Source: Morchella semilibera (Eukaryota > Ascomycota > Pezizomycetes > Pezizales > Morchellaceae). From it: a stretch of DNA of 64,000 nt. The notes beneath the pieces were generated by a model. That model did no database searches. It was not told the DNA's origin and saw only the letters and a program-made list of their open reading frames with translations. A program made the position numbers and the translations under genes. This document shows positions 23,440 through 35,177 of this stretch, in pieces (the stretch's first letter is position 1; each line of letters opens with the position of its first letter). The stretch is taken from positions 1,138,001-1,202,000 of the forward strand of contig WBVU01000004.1 in assembly GCA_009192285.1 (NCBI GenBank), given 5' to 3'.

Positions 23440-26233
23440 TTACTCAAAGCTAGGCAACTCGTAAGTGTCCTTTGGATCATCCTTGTGCTTTAGGATGTAC
23501 TCCTGATGCCTCTTAATCCTATGTTGGAACTCCGCCATCAGCTCTACCAACCGCACGCTAACCTTCTCGTTGAATTTGGCAGCACCCTTGACTGCTTGAA
23601 TTGCGACATGGTATCTTGATACGTGATTGCATAGCATCATCTGTCCCACCCGTCTACATTAGATTCCTCATATCTATTAAATAGGTAGCTGGTCTCAAAG
23701 AATACTCACATCGAAAGGCGTAGTGGTGCTGCCCTCTTCCCTGTACCCCTCGATACTCACTCTCTCCAAATTGGGCCTTCCAAATAACAAGCCTTTCAAT
23801 TCTGTTACGTATCCGTGATAATTGAAATGAATACTCCTATCGTTTGTGAAAATCGCGTCAAAAGCAGTATCGTCCATGGAATGTGGGTGCGTGTTCTCCG
23901 CACCAAGAACCATCAAATCTGTCACATTAACAACACGGACTCTGATCTCCGGGACTATTTTTCGAAGCAATGCCGCTGCAGCGATAACTTCGAAGGTAAC
24001 CTCAGTACCAATCCCACACAGCACAACATCGGGGTTCAGGCCTTCGTCCGTAGATGCAAATTTCCAAATTGAAGCACCGGCCTTGCAATGCGAATCGGCC
24101 TCTGGAGGAGAAAGCCAGACTGGCGTGGGTTGTTTCGAGCCTACCATCAGGTTGGTGTAGTTGCGCGATCGAAGACAGTGGGCCATTGTGGATAGGGCGC
24201 AGTTGGCATCTGGTGGAAGATAGACTCGCGCTGCTTCGGGTTTCAGGTTTAGGACAGCCCCAATAAAAGAGGGGTTTTGGTGTGAATGGCCATTATGTTC
24301 TTGCCTGGTCCATGTGCTGGTCTCGAGATAGTTCAAGCTTGCCGTGTCCTTTCTCCAGACAGTCTCTCGGCCCTGAAATATTTAGCATTAAAGGTAGCTA
24401 TAGCTAGGTTTCAGCGAGAAAGGGGTGGCTTGACTTACGATCTTTCTGAACTTACTGTATTGTACCATCATAGTGTGAATAATTCCCAAGAAACTTTCAT
24501 AAGATGGGAACAAAGCAGATCTTCCCGTAAGTGTATAACCCTGCATCATACCTGAATATCTGTTAGTTTATTATAAGGGGCGAAATAACTAAAGGTATCA
24601 AAAAAGTTTACCTTGGCACGTGTGCTCGCTCAAAATTTCAATGACTCTCCCGCCTTTCTGCCTCGAATGTTTATCCCACTGGAAATTTCTTCCAGTGTGC
24701 TTCAACACTGCATCTAATTTATTACTCTCCAGCTCATCAGGACTAAAAATCCTCATGTCATTTGGGTTTCTCTGCAGGACCTGGTCAAGTAATACCCCAA
24801 CGGTCTTCATGCTGCTAACTTGATGCCCTTTTTCCTCGCCCATCTCTGTCCAATTTGGAATATCAAGCGGTTTGTATCCAGCAAATGCATCCTTTATCAC
24901 ACCCATGCGCTTTGATGGGTCCTTCGGAATGATTTTTGTAACATTATCACTCGGCGACCCATCGCTTCTGAATAATGTATCCGGTTGATATTCTCTCAAC
25001 CACTCCTGGAGTTGCCTAAGCTCCTCATTATCACTGCTAGCTTTTGGTAGCGGAACCTGGTGAGAGTGAAAAGAACCTTCTACGAATTCCCCGTGGACTT
25101 TCTTTGGTGCTCCCCACCCTTTTGGGGTCCGTAGAAGAAGGACTGGCCAACGGGGCTTTATAATTGGGTTTCCGGAGCGAGCCGCCTTCTGAATATGTTG
25201 TATTTGAGAAACTGCCCAATCGATTGAAGCGGCAAAGTCATGGTCAATGCTCTCAAGGTCTTCAACGAAGCGGACTTGGTATCCATAGCCACTGCAATCC
25301 AGCGTAAGCATACCTTTTGTATTGTGGTGTTGCGAGGGACATACGTGAACAAAGACACAAGTTCTTCGTCATCCATGCATCCATAGATTGTCCTCTCACT
25401 GATCTTAAAGCCGTTTATATGGACAATCGGCAATATAGCACCTGACTCTGCAGGATCGATATATTTATACCCATGCCAGGCCCTGTCCATTTTAATTAGA
25501 AATTAATTCAGGTACGAAACTTTGAAACTTACGTCGCAGTAGGGCCAGATTCAGCCTCTCCATCGCCAATGACTACAGGGACGATCAAATCCTTCTTATC
25601 CATAATCGCACCAAACGCGACCGCTAGTGCGTACCCAAGCTCGCCGCCTTCGTGAATGCTTCCTGGAACCTGCGCATTGATATGGCTCGGAAATCCGCCA
25701 GGAGTGGAAAACCCCGTTATCAGGTTATCTAGACCCCTTCTATTCAACGGGTACTGTTCTGGGTAAAAATGTGCTAGCGAGCCCTCCAACCACAAAGTAG
25801 CTAGAATAGCTGGCGCTCCATGACCTACAAGTTACTAATGATTAGCCCTTATACTAGGAGAACTGCAGCTGAGTGTGGTAGGATGATAGATACCTGGTCC
25901 AATCACAAATAACATCTCAGATCCCCATTTTTCGATTGCTCTATTTAAATGAGAGTAAATTAGAGTTAACCCTGGACAGGTCCCCCAATGACCCAGAATC
26001 CTTGGCTTGATATCCTCTGCAGTAAGGTCCTTTTCCAGCAGTGTATTATCACGCAAAAATATCATGGCTGCCGCGATGTAGTCCGCTGCCCTTCGAAAAT
26101 CTTGAAGGGCTGAAACTTCCTCGTCTGAGAGCGCATTTTTAGTATTGAGCTTCACTGAAAGCTCCAAAAGTCCGGGAGGTAGATGTGAACGAGATGGTGA
26201 AGGGTTTGGTCTGTCAATTATTTGACCAGGCAT
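23440..26233 (-). CDS. Phosphoketolase (xylulose-5-P / fructose-6-P), thiamine-diphosphate enzyme
   Basis: Cleaves xylulose-5-P to acetyl-P and glyceraldehyde-3-P (or fructose-6-P to acetyl-P and erythrose-4-P). Seven exons: 26233-25894, 25824-25533, 25482-25345, 25291-24612, 24551-24439, 24372-23710 and 23640-23440. All six introns (50-69 bp) close in frame and give 808 aa, normal for the family. Landmarks: LGHWGTCPGLTLIYSHLNR; VIGPGHGAPAILATLWLEG; the ThDP motif GDGEAESGPTATAWHGYKY with NGFKISERTIYG; RTPKGWGAPK; TLTGRSALFPSYESFLGII; and TRQEHNGHSHQNPSFIG with VYLPPDANC. The C-terminal domain ends FDAIFTNDRSIHFNYHGY and SRYHVAIQAV. No targeting signal is seen, so a cytosolic place is inferred. 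Acetate kinase, the next enzyme, lies 3 kb upstream on the other strand. No flaws in the frame. Confidence 0.96.
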
Positions 26234-26981
26234 GTTTATTTAGTTTCTGCACGTTAAGAATGTATAAGGATGGATAAAGGCTCGGGTTTGAAAGGAAGAA
26301 GACCTGAGGATAAAAGAAGTGCCTATCTACCTTTTACAGAGCATGAATTATTAGCTTGCGTTTATCCTGATTTTCCCTGTCGCGAGAGATTTTTTTATTG
26401 ACGTCAATCTCTAACTAGCAAGGCAAAAACCCCTACAAGAAATGTAGGTACGTACATCGACGTCATAAGACTATATCTTTGTTCATGAGAAGAAACTAAT
26501 CGCACCGCCGAGCTAGCCTATGATTCCTGATCGTGGCGGTTGAGCAGTCGCCCTGAGCTTTCCGGGGATGCCAAGATATTAATGTGGGTTAGGGTCTCAA
26601 TGACAATCGACCCTTAACTACATGTACGGGTGTAGGTGGCGACAGTAGGAAGGAAGTGTTGCAACCACGGCCAGTGTCGCCCTACACCCGTACGTAGTAC
26701 TCATCGTTGCAACCAAAGTTCCGACTTTTTAATTAACGACTGAGTACTTACATGTACAATATGTCTTACATGTCCATAGAAAGCCCTCTCACACTGAGAC
26801 TTTCTGGTAATATCTTTTTGCAGAACAACTATATGTAGATAACATCCAGCCCCAACAGCTTCTGGGGTCTGAAGACTTTCTAACCATAACAGTCCTCTAA
26901 GAATTAGAATCAACACAAAGCACAGCAAAAATCCACAAAAGGACCGGAATTCCATCTTCGTGTGTGCAATGTACCGAGACA
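26234..26981. other. Phosphoketolase promoter region
   Basis: Upstream of phosphoketolase. Contains hairpin H4 and two TACATGTA copies (26619, 26750). A short TGACGTCA-like site (TTGACGTCAA, about 26398-26407) resembles a bZIP/CRE half-site arrangement; its use is inference. Confidence 0.45.
26624..26693. repeat. Hairpin element H4
   Basis: Arms 26624-26644 and 26675-26693, outer end GTACGGGTGTAGG, inner stem GGCGACA. The loop holds TGTTGCAACCACGG, matching the H3 loop. TACATGTA overlaps the left end and GTAGTAC follows the right end. It lies about 390 bp upstream of the phosphoketolase start. Confidence 0.85.
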
Positions 26982-27769
26982 TTAAGGTAGATCCTCATAT
27001 TCTTCCCTGTCATAGCGTCCCCTGTCACGGATCCAGTGACAATACAAATAGATTGGGAGGATTATGAAAAATGGAAAGATACAGACGACAAACGTACAAA
27101 TGCGCATCGTCTCCCAAGCCTCTCTTTTGATTAGAATATTTGAGGTCGAACATACCCTCTGTGTATTTGGGCCCATAGCTAGCACTATCTTGACCCCATT
27201 GTAAGAACCTAATTGCTCCTGTAGTATGTTGATTGCTTCGCCATAGTTCCTATTATATAAGGGAACCTCCCATTGCTAAAGAGCGAAGCTTAATACTCAT
27301 TGGAGTATTGAAGAAGACATTAAACTTACCTTGCTCATTGCCTGTGGGACGGGATATATAACCCCCTGAATACCGTTATTTCTGGCTCGACCCTTTTTAG
27401 AAGACACAAAGAGCACTGTAGTTAGTACATGGTGGTAAAATCAGGATAATGGATCTATAGATAACGTACAACATTCTCGAGCCCTAGTGGTATGTTAATC
27501 CAATTCCAACCAATGCGCACCAGGTGTTCACTGCAAGCGCCCTGAGAATAGAGGGACATCTTAAAGCTATCCTGGATTGAAAAAATCCCTGATGTAATGC
27601 TCAAGAAAGCCCCCAGAAAGACATAGATAGCTAGGCTTGAGCCAAGCATGATGGGAAAGTAGGGGGCAGGCGAGGCCATCGAATCTGTTCCTGGAGAGTT
27701 GCAGAGGTGCTCGGAAATCTTTGAGAAATTGAGACAGCTGATAATACTGGAAATTATGATTTTTGGCAA
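26982..27769 (-). CDS. Hypothetical membrane protein, three exons, 212 aa
   Basis: Not recognised. Exons inferred: 27769-27511, 27415-27330 and 27275-26982. The exon 2-3 junction is strong (AAG|GTAAGT..TTTAG|CAATGG) and joins VIYPVPQAMSK to QWEVPLYNRNYGEAINILQ. Exon 1 to 2 closes only with a weak donor (GTTGGA at 27510); the better-looking donors give the wrong phase. A good branch site, TACTAAC, precedes the exon 2 acceptor. Exon 1 has a hydrophobic stretch FPIMLGSSLAIYVFLGAFLS, and exon 3 has a second, CTFVVCIFPFFIILPIYLYC, followed by a charged tail rich in Arg, Asp and Glu that ends in DLP. The middle, KIVLAMGPNTQR, is soluble in character. Probably two membrane spans. It sits between phosphoketolase and acetate kinase; a link to acetate metabolism is only suggested by position. 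Confidence 0.5.
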
Positions 27770-29229
27770 CAGAGAGAACCTTGCTCTTAATTAACCATGA
27801 AACGAATTGCGTGTTAGGGTCGGTCTATAGATGGCCATGAGTGTACGATGATGGGTAAGTTGGTGGAGTTAGAGCGGGGCTGATGCTTTTCAAAAGTGTC
27901 TAGCCATTATCCCGAGATCATCATATGCATAAAGAGAGGAAGGGGAACTTTCAGGATAAAATTTTCTTAAAGATTTAGATCACACGTGGTCACTCGCTTG
28001 AGAGTTTTTGGCCAAGTCGGTTTAAAGTCTGGTCTCAAATCTTTGATGTACTTGGAACGTACATGTATGTATTATGCGGGGACTGTGATATACAGTACCA
28101 AAAAGAGGAGTGGGATCACTACGGTATTCTCGTTGGTACGCTAGCATTGCGGTAAGCATGTATTTGTACAGTACTCTTCCTCTAATGCCGATTTAATTCG
28201 GTATTTATCACTAAATTCCGTAGTCCTATGGTAGTGATTTCACCCCATCTTTTCATACTGTAGTTCGTGATGTGGCACAGTGAAATAGTACCGAATTAAC
28301 CCAAATATACCGTAAAAAAAAAGCTATAACGCTACCGCAGTCGAGGAGTGTTGATAAATACTCGATTCCATTACCTTTTCCGCCATTGTATATACACACA
28401 TACATGTCTATATATGTAGTAAGCCTGTAGACCTGGTGAAACAATCTGGTGACAATTTGCTCTCGCTGCGTGGGTGCATGATTATACGTAACCAACCCCC
28501 TTGGTGGATTTTCTGTTATGATGTATGTATTCATGTTATGGCATAATGGCGTACCGTAAATACATGTATACAAATAGCCCATTAATCGTATGGTAGATTA
28601 AATGAATTTAGGAAAGATACATGTATTATGTAGGTACATATGTACTAGGGGTTCCACCTCGCGACCGCGAGTTGTGTAGATTTTGGGGAACAGCGGTAAA
28701 CTAATCCTCTCTCTACGGTACGTACATGTAATTATGGGAGCCTTCGGCCCTCCCTCCCTCCCCCCCAATTCCCGCCAGTTTAACCTTTCATTGCCTTGTG
28801 ATACAATTCAGTTCACAGGTCTTGATGTGTCGTGCTTAGTCAATACCTCCGTCACTCTCAACCAATAAGGTTGCTATGCCAAGGAGTGCGAAAATGTCAT
28901 AATCTAGTACATAGTAGACCCCGGGGTACATGTATGTAAGTGCGTGTACTTTATGTAGTACTTAGAGCCTTCTAAAATTCCCCTCCAGTCCTATGAATTT
29001 TTGTACTGGTCCGGATAGCATCCGAATAAACCTAGCCCTAACGTGTATAATCTTGGTACGATACGTCATCTAGAAAACAACCACCTGTTTCCTTATCGAT
29101 AAGAGGCGTAGGTGACGACATCCGCGAAATAGCAACAAGGATACTCATGGTCTTTAGCTCATTTATTAAATCTGCCAGTTACCATCATGTCGTTAAAGAC
29201 CTATTGAACTTTCACAAGAGATACCGGCT
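27770..29229. other. Intergenic region upstream of acetate kinase
   Basis: Divergent upstream region of the hypothetical membrane gene and acetate kinase. Five TACATGTA copies (28060, 28562, 28619, 28723, 28928) in 0.9 kb, the densest cluster outside 4.4-4.9 kb. No gene is supported. Confidence 0.55.
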
Positions 29230-30795
29230 ATGTCAACTGTAAAGCTAATCCTCGCTATCAACGCTGGCTCATCCAGCGTGAAGTTATCCCTCTACTCATC
29301 AAACCCTCCCGACTCGGTACGGAAAGCAGAAGTCCCATGTCTTATCCTTCAGTCATCAATTTCAAACTTGACATCTCCACCTGCAGTTTTCTCTTATGCC
29401 CATACCGAAAACCCTTCTACGTCTAGCAATATAAAATCCAAGGAATTACCGGATGTGAATTCCCAAGAGGATGGGTTTAAGCATTTCCTCGAATATCTTT
29501 CCAAGGACTCTGATTTAAAGCAAGTAAACAGCGGAGAAGACATTACTTTTGCTTGCCACAGAATTGTACATGGAGGCGATTATGAAGGGCCAGTCATCAT
29601 TAACGAGAAGAGTTTAAACTATCTAAAAGAACTTACCGATCTGGCCCCGCTGTAAGGATCTCCATAAATGAGGTTATGCCGCTAGATAGGGTGAAAAGCC
29701 ATTACTAAGTTCAAACTGAAACCAAACAATAGGCATAACTCGCCAGCCCTATCACTCGTCCAGACAACGCTCAAACAGCTTCCAAAAACCACAAATATTG
29801 CTTATTTTGATACCAGTTTCCATACTTTGTCTATGCCCGAGCACATAAAGACATACCCAGTGGATCTTAAGCACGCACGCCGCAACAAAATCAGAAAATA
29901 TGGGTTTCACGGCATTTCTTACAGTTTCATCGTGGCGGAGGTCGCGGCATATCTTAAAAAAGTAGGGGGTTATTGATATTGTAAGAGAAGTGTAACTAAT
30001 TCGGATATTACAAAAGCCTATTGAAGAAACTTCGATTATTGCCCTTCACCTTGGGAGTGGCGCTTCTGCTTGTGCCATACGGAATGGAAAATCACTTGAT
30101 AACTCGTGAGTTTCAAGTACCCTCCCATTTAAGCCAAACCTATTATCATCCGGGCAGAGAAATGTGTTAATACCTTATATCAGTATGGGGTTGACGCCAC
30201 TTGAAGGGCTCCCTGGAGCGACACGTAGTGGCACCGTGGATCCGTCACTGGTGTTTCATTACACTTCCAACGCTGGTAGAATATCACACAGTGGCACTGA
30301 GGATATGCATATCAGTAAAGTACTTTAGTACCATCCATTCTAATACCTCACTTACTAATTCCCAGTAAGGCCGAGGAAATCTTAAATAAGAAATCCGGCT
30401 GGTCATCGATCATTGGTACGACCGACTTCTCGAAACTCAAATCAGATTCCCCTCCCCCGCACAGCGAACTTGTTTTCGACTTGTTTGTGGATCGTATCCA
30501 GAACTACATTGGTGCATACTTTGTGAAACTTCGCGGTAAGGTTGACGCCCTCGTGTTTGCTGGGGGGATAGGTGAAAAATCTTCTGAGTTGAGAGAAGCG
30601 GTCGTAGATGGGGTGCAGTGTTTGGGTTTCTCATTGGACAAGGATGCAAATGGGACAAAAGAGGACGGGAGTGGAACTGTTATGGATATTGGCGAAAGCG
30701 TGAGAGCTCCTAAAGTCTTAATTTGTAGGACGGATGAGCAGTTTGAAATGGCGAGAGAATGTTCAAGAGACAAGAAATTTTGGAGCGAAATTTAG
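29230..30795 (+). CDS. Acetate kinase
   Basis: Converts acetyl-P and ADP to acetate and ATP (reversible). Five exons: 29230-29651, 29733-29961, 30017-30105, 30184-30319 and 30370-30795; introns of 50-81 bp, all closing in frame, give 433 aa, as usual for the family. Landmarks: N-terminal LILAINAGSSSVKLSLYS (the NxGSSS phosphate site); CHRIVHGGDYEGPV; FDTSFHTLSMPEH; KIRKYGFHGISYSF; IALHLGSGASACAIRNGKS; LEGLPGATRSGTVDPSLVF; and VDALVFAGGIGEKSSELRE. The last acceptor is AAG at 30369, not the CAG four bases upstream, which would introduce a stop. No signal peptide or PTS1 (end KFWSEI), so cytosolic by inference. Pairs functionally with the phosphoketolase at 23440-26233. Acetate kinase is uncommon in fungi outside species that also carry phosphoketolase. 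Confidence 0.96.
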
Positions 30796-33790
30796 TAGTT
30801 GTTTGCCTGTAAGATGTAGCGAATACCTCAGTTGATTGTGTGGATTATCATCTAAAGGTTAGAAGTATGTAGCTGCCATTGTAGCTATGTTGCTGCGTGA
30901 GATCGTAGGTACCAGGTGTTGAGGGTAAGTGATCAGAATCTGATAAGTGAATGTTGCGGTGGATACGTGTAAATTCTCTTATCAGATTCTGATCACTTTT
31001 CGCTACACCCTAGTACATACAACTATTTCATGGGGCCCCGACGTTGCATAAAATGTAGAATTACTACGATCCATTGGATAAAACAACCCGCTATACACTG
31101 CTTACAACAAACGCTTTTGTTTTCATGTAGAAGAAGTGTAGAGGGCATTAGGCCAACTGCCGAAACGACTAGTTCGAAGGCATGTAGCCTGAAACGAGAA
31201 CCTTGTTTAACCGGTGCATACAGTACTTGCGGCGGAAATAAGTTTCCCCCAAGTTTGTGTGAGAAAACGCTGTTGCAAGACAGAAGTGGTGGCAGAAACT
31301 TATTCTCGAGGCAAGTAACTCCCACCATCAATTAATGTTTAGGTTCGCAGGTGTCGTATATGTATCCTAAGTATATCGTTTTCTGGAGAGGTACGACGTC
31401 GTACACACTTGCGCTGTATTCCTGAAAAGGGAGGTCCGTTGCACATGAGCAAAAAGGATCTAAAGAAAATTATGAAAATCTAGATGACTGAGTCTGATTC
31501 GTAGGCATATATTATATGATTGGATTTTCCCAGTATCCTATGGCAGCCCTGGTTTCTTCGATGCAGCAGTATGTGTGCCTCCAGTTACTGAGATCTTATC
31601 AATGCGTTTCAATAGATGTCTCAGACCTGAACATACAAGTAGTACAATTAAGCTAGAGCTTTGATACCTCGACGCCACAAAAATCTACTATAGAGTCCGA
31701 GAGAACGGCTGGCATTCTTCTTGGGGACATAATCACCCCCCCCCCCCCCCATAGTCATCAGTTGCACGGTTATAATATAAAGCTCCCAAGATCGATTTAT
31801 GCATGATAGAGGAATGGTCGCTCTTAAACAATTATAGGTAGATGATAGTACTAGCTGTAAGATTGGTAGGTAACATGTTAGAACTCAGTAATTGGAAGGA
31901 CTTGTGTAAGATGATGTTGTACATGTAGTTTAAGGGAACGATCATGTATGGAGTGCCAGAAGGTCAGGGGGACAGCGGCAGATATCTTGTACTACCTCGT
32001 ATGTGGTTTGTTTGGGTCTCAGAGTGAAGAGTTAGACTTTTAAACTTCTAGGACATGCGTACTGCCAATAATTGTTATTTTCGTAGATATAGCCCACACG
32101 GTTTATTTATCTCACTTGAGATCATCAGTATTACATGTAGCTCCTTAATTTCTAAATGGCACTATCCGCACAGCTTCATTCATCTATATCTGCTATGTGC
32201 GGATCCTTGGCTCGGCTGCCTACTCTGTGTCCAGTTCATCCTGAGCCACGGGAGTGTTATGCAGTGCCCTCTCGTATATCTGCTGCTTCCCACTACGCAT
32301 ACGCGGCGGTTTCCTTGTTGGTAATCCCTTACACCCACAGCCCTAGCACGCAAATGAAACATCGTCATGCAGATACTTAAATGCTCACCACCGTTGTTTT
32401 TCAGGTGGGACACAAGGCCTCCCAACGCACATCAGGCCCCCCAAGTACAACCTTTGACAAGCGACCGCATGGGTAGCGCGCGAGAAAAGCTGGAGGAATC
32501 CTTGTAGGTCCTAGGTACGGACCTCAAAGTTCTCTTTCCCCACCTCATCAGATCCAGGGTCCCAGGTAAATGGTCAAGATAGTCACAATGCATCACTCGG
32601 AGAACTGGGAGGTGACTGTGCACTGGGAGAGGCCCTTAGGATTTATGTGGGTCCTTTTACCATATATAAGGGATGCCCATCGACATAGAATGCCTAACAA
32701 ACAGTATATAGCTATGGGATACAATCGAATAAGGACGCCGGCGTCTCTACCAGGTACCAGCAAATGAGTACCTGCGTTCCCATAAAGTGCCCGGGGTAGT
32801 ATCTCCTCTATATTAGAGTAAAATTAAAATATGTGTATGCCACAGAGAGCTCACTGAGTTAATATTAATACTACCTGCCTCCTCTCTTCAAGGTGAGGTT
32901 GCTTGCTGTGGGAGAATTTCTCCGCATCCATAAAGACGACGTATCCGACAACTCTAGCCATGCACATTGACATCAATGAGGCCAATTAATGAGGCATGGT
33001 ACATACAAGTATGTCTTGAGGATGTAGGTATGTGATACGATGAAGAAATTATACAGTGTCCCCAGTGCATACTTTATTAGTATGTCTGTACTACCGAAAA
33101 CCTGATACGGCCCGCCATTGAATCGGAAGATACGAGAACTAGTGCTGTTAATATTATTCACTATATTAATACTAGAGTGTATAAAAAATCCAAGCAAATC
33201 ATACACAAAGAAAGGAAACTGAACCACATCTCAGTCAAAAGTCGTCTTTTTCACTGTTTATATCCCACCATCGGAGCTAGAGGATTGGAGGGGGGACTTG
33301 CCCAAAACAAGGGATAAACCGGGCAGCCAATGGCCCGGCTGTTGAGTCGCAATTCACAGCACAGGATTGGTTGTTGCTGCCATGGGGGGTGTAGACCGAA
33401 GCGAGTTGGACGTAGTAGTAGACACCTTGGTGGATACACCCCTCACCCTTTATGCTACCCCTAATGCCTAATGGGTGGTAGGTTGGGCACCTTGAAGGAC
33501 TGTGGATGCACCACCACCACCAGATAGATTTTTTCCCGCTCGTGGCACTCCCCCCCACCTCCCCCTCCCCCAAAGTTGTCCACCATTTCTCTCCTTCTCA
33601 TTCCTACGGACTCATGATAATCTGGCCCTGCATTCTCGAAAAACAATTCCTTGTCCTCTTATTCAAACCGTCATCATTTATTGCTAGTTTTCTAAACAAG
33701 TTCTGGCATTTGAAGGTTAAGGTAATATATATTTTCTGCCCTCTTTGGATTGGGTCTCAAAATCAAAATACTGACTGGCATCAACAGGAA
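30796..33790. other. Intergenic region of about 3 kb
   Basis: No supported gene. Contains hairpin H5, a run of 15 C (31736-31750) and two TACATGTA copies (31921, 32133). Open frames up to about 110 codons show no family signature and overlap each other on both strands. Confidence 0.55.
30909..31016. repeat. Hairpin element H5
   Basis: Arms 30909-30947 and 30978-31016. The inner 20 bp pair perfectly (AGTGATCAGAATCTGATAAG), while the outer end GTACYAGGGTGT-like part has mismatches. The 30-nt loop contains TGTTGC at 30952-30957, as in H3 and H4. It lies about 110 bp downstream of the acetate kinase stop. Confidence 0.85.
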
Positions 33791-33835
33791 CCAAGAACAC
33801 CAAGAACACCAAGAACACCAAGAACACCAAGAACA
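33791..33835. repeat. 9-bp tandem repeat, five copies
   Basis: CCAAGAACA repeated five times without change, 145 bp upstream of the ZIP transporter start codon; probably in its leader or promoter. Confidence 0.92.
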
Positions 33836-33859
33836 AACTAAAAGTACCCAAGAACACAA

Positions 33860-33919
33860 TCAAGCTTTCTCTGCATACGTCAAGCCTTCTCTGCATACGT
33901 CAAGCATTCTCTGCATACG
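33860..33919. repeat. 20-bp tandem repeat, three copies plus a partial fourth
   Basis: Unit TCAAGCNTTCTCTGCATACG, varying only at the seventh base, followed by TCAAGC of a fourth copy. It ends about 60 bp upstream of the ZIP transporter start codon. Confidence 0.92.
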
Positions 33920-33979
33920 TCAAGCACGGTTAACTAGAGACGCATAAAAAAAAATTCAACGAGCTCCCAAAGAAGAAAT

Positions 33980-35177
33980 ATGTCCGGCAGCGAATTTGTG
34001 AATTTGGTGCTGCGTCAAGTGGCAGAAACGGAGCCTGCAGAAGAGGTTCAAGACGCGGCGCCGGCGTGTGGTGGGGCGAATGAATATGATGGGAGGATGG
34101 GGTTGAGGATATCGGCGATATTCGTGATCTTTGTTGGATCAACTTTCGGTGTGTAGATTTCTTTGAGTATAGGGGGGACAAATATTGGGCTCATGGCTAA
34201 TAGGACCTGCTTGATATAGGTGCTCTCTTCCCGGTGATTGCGAAACAGCATCCTGGATTGAAAATTCCCGATTGGGCATTCTTTTTCACAAGATATTTTG
34301 GTTCAGGCGTTATTATTGCAACTGCTTTTATCCATGTGGGTGTTGTTAATACTAGTATCACTCTCTGTCGAGAACACACTAACCCCCTCAATAGCTGTTG
34401 ACACCTGCCAACGAAGCCCTCACCAATAGCTGCCTCACAGGCCCAATTACAGAGTATCCCTGGGCCCAAGGAATTGCCCTAATGTCTGTCTTCTCCCTTT
34501 TCTTCGTCGAGCTACTCGCCCTGCGCTTTGCAAAGTTCTCCCCCATTGGGCACAACGACAATGGTCACGGTGCTGCCGAGCCCTCGGCAACAAAAGAAAC
34601 ATCTACCGATCCCGAGAACCAGCAGGCTTCTGCTAGTGGTAACCCCGAATCCCTCAACTCGTTCGAGGAGAAGGAAATGCGCGCAAAAGAGTATGCCGCG
34701 CAGCTCCTGTCCATTTTCATCCTCGAGTTCGGCGTCATCTTCCACTCCATTTTCATTGGCCTGACGCTTGCTGTCTCGGGCTCGGAGTTCACCACCCTCT
34801 ATATTGTCCTCGTCTTCCACCAGACGTTCGAGGGTCTCGGTCTTGGGTCGCGGCTGTCGAGCGTGGTGTTCCCGAATAAGTGGACGCCGTACGTCATGGG
34901 GGTTGGGTACGGGATCAGCACACCCGTCGCTATTGCTGTCGGTTTAGGGCTTCGTTCGACCTTTGAGCCTGAGACGCAGACTGCGCTCATTGTAAACGGT
35001 GTTTTTGATGCCATATCGGCGGGTATTCTGTTGTATACAGGGCTAGTGGAGCTGATGGCACACGAGTTCTTGTTTGGGAAGACGTTGAGGGACGAGAGCA
35101 TGGGCAGGATCTTGTGCGCTTTCGGGTACATGGTTCTCGGCGCTGCGCTGATGGCATTGCTAGGGAAGTGGGCCTAG
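33980..35177 (+). CDS. ZIP-family plasma-membrane zinc/iron transporter
   Basis: Imports Zn2+ (or Fe2+) across the plasma membrane; ZRT/ZrfA type. Three exons, 33980-34148, 34220-34335 and 34395-35177, with introns of 71 and 59 bp, give 355 aa. TM1 is LRISAIFVIFVGSTFGALFPV across intron 1. Then come FFFTRYFGSGVIIATAFIHL and YPWAQGIALMSVFSLFFVELLALRF. A variable loop with HNDNGHG follows, then the metal-binding TM4 EFGVIFHSIFIGLTLAV and TM5 VFHQTFEGLGLGSRL with the conserved His and Glu. TM6-8 end at MVLGAALMALLGKWA. The N-terminus is short and acidic with a Cys (ACGGANEYDGRMGLR), typical of this fungal group. Two tandem-repeat blocks lie in the 200 bp upstream and may influence expression; that is inference. 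Confidence 0.95.
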
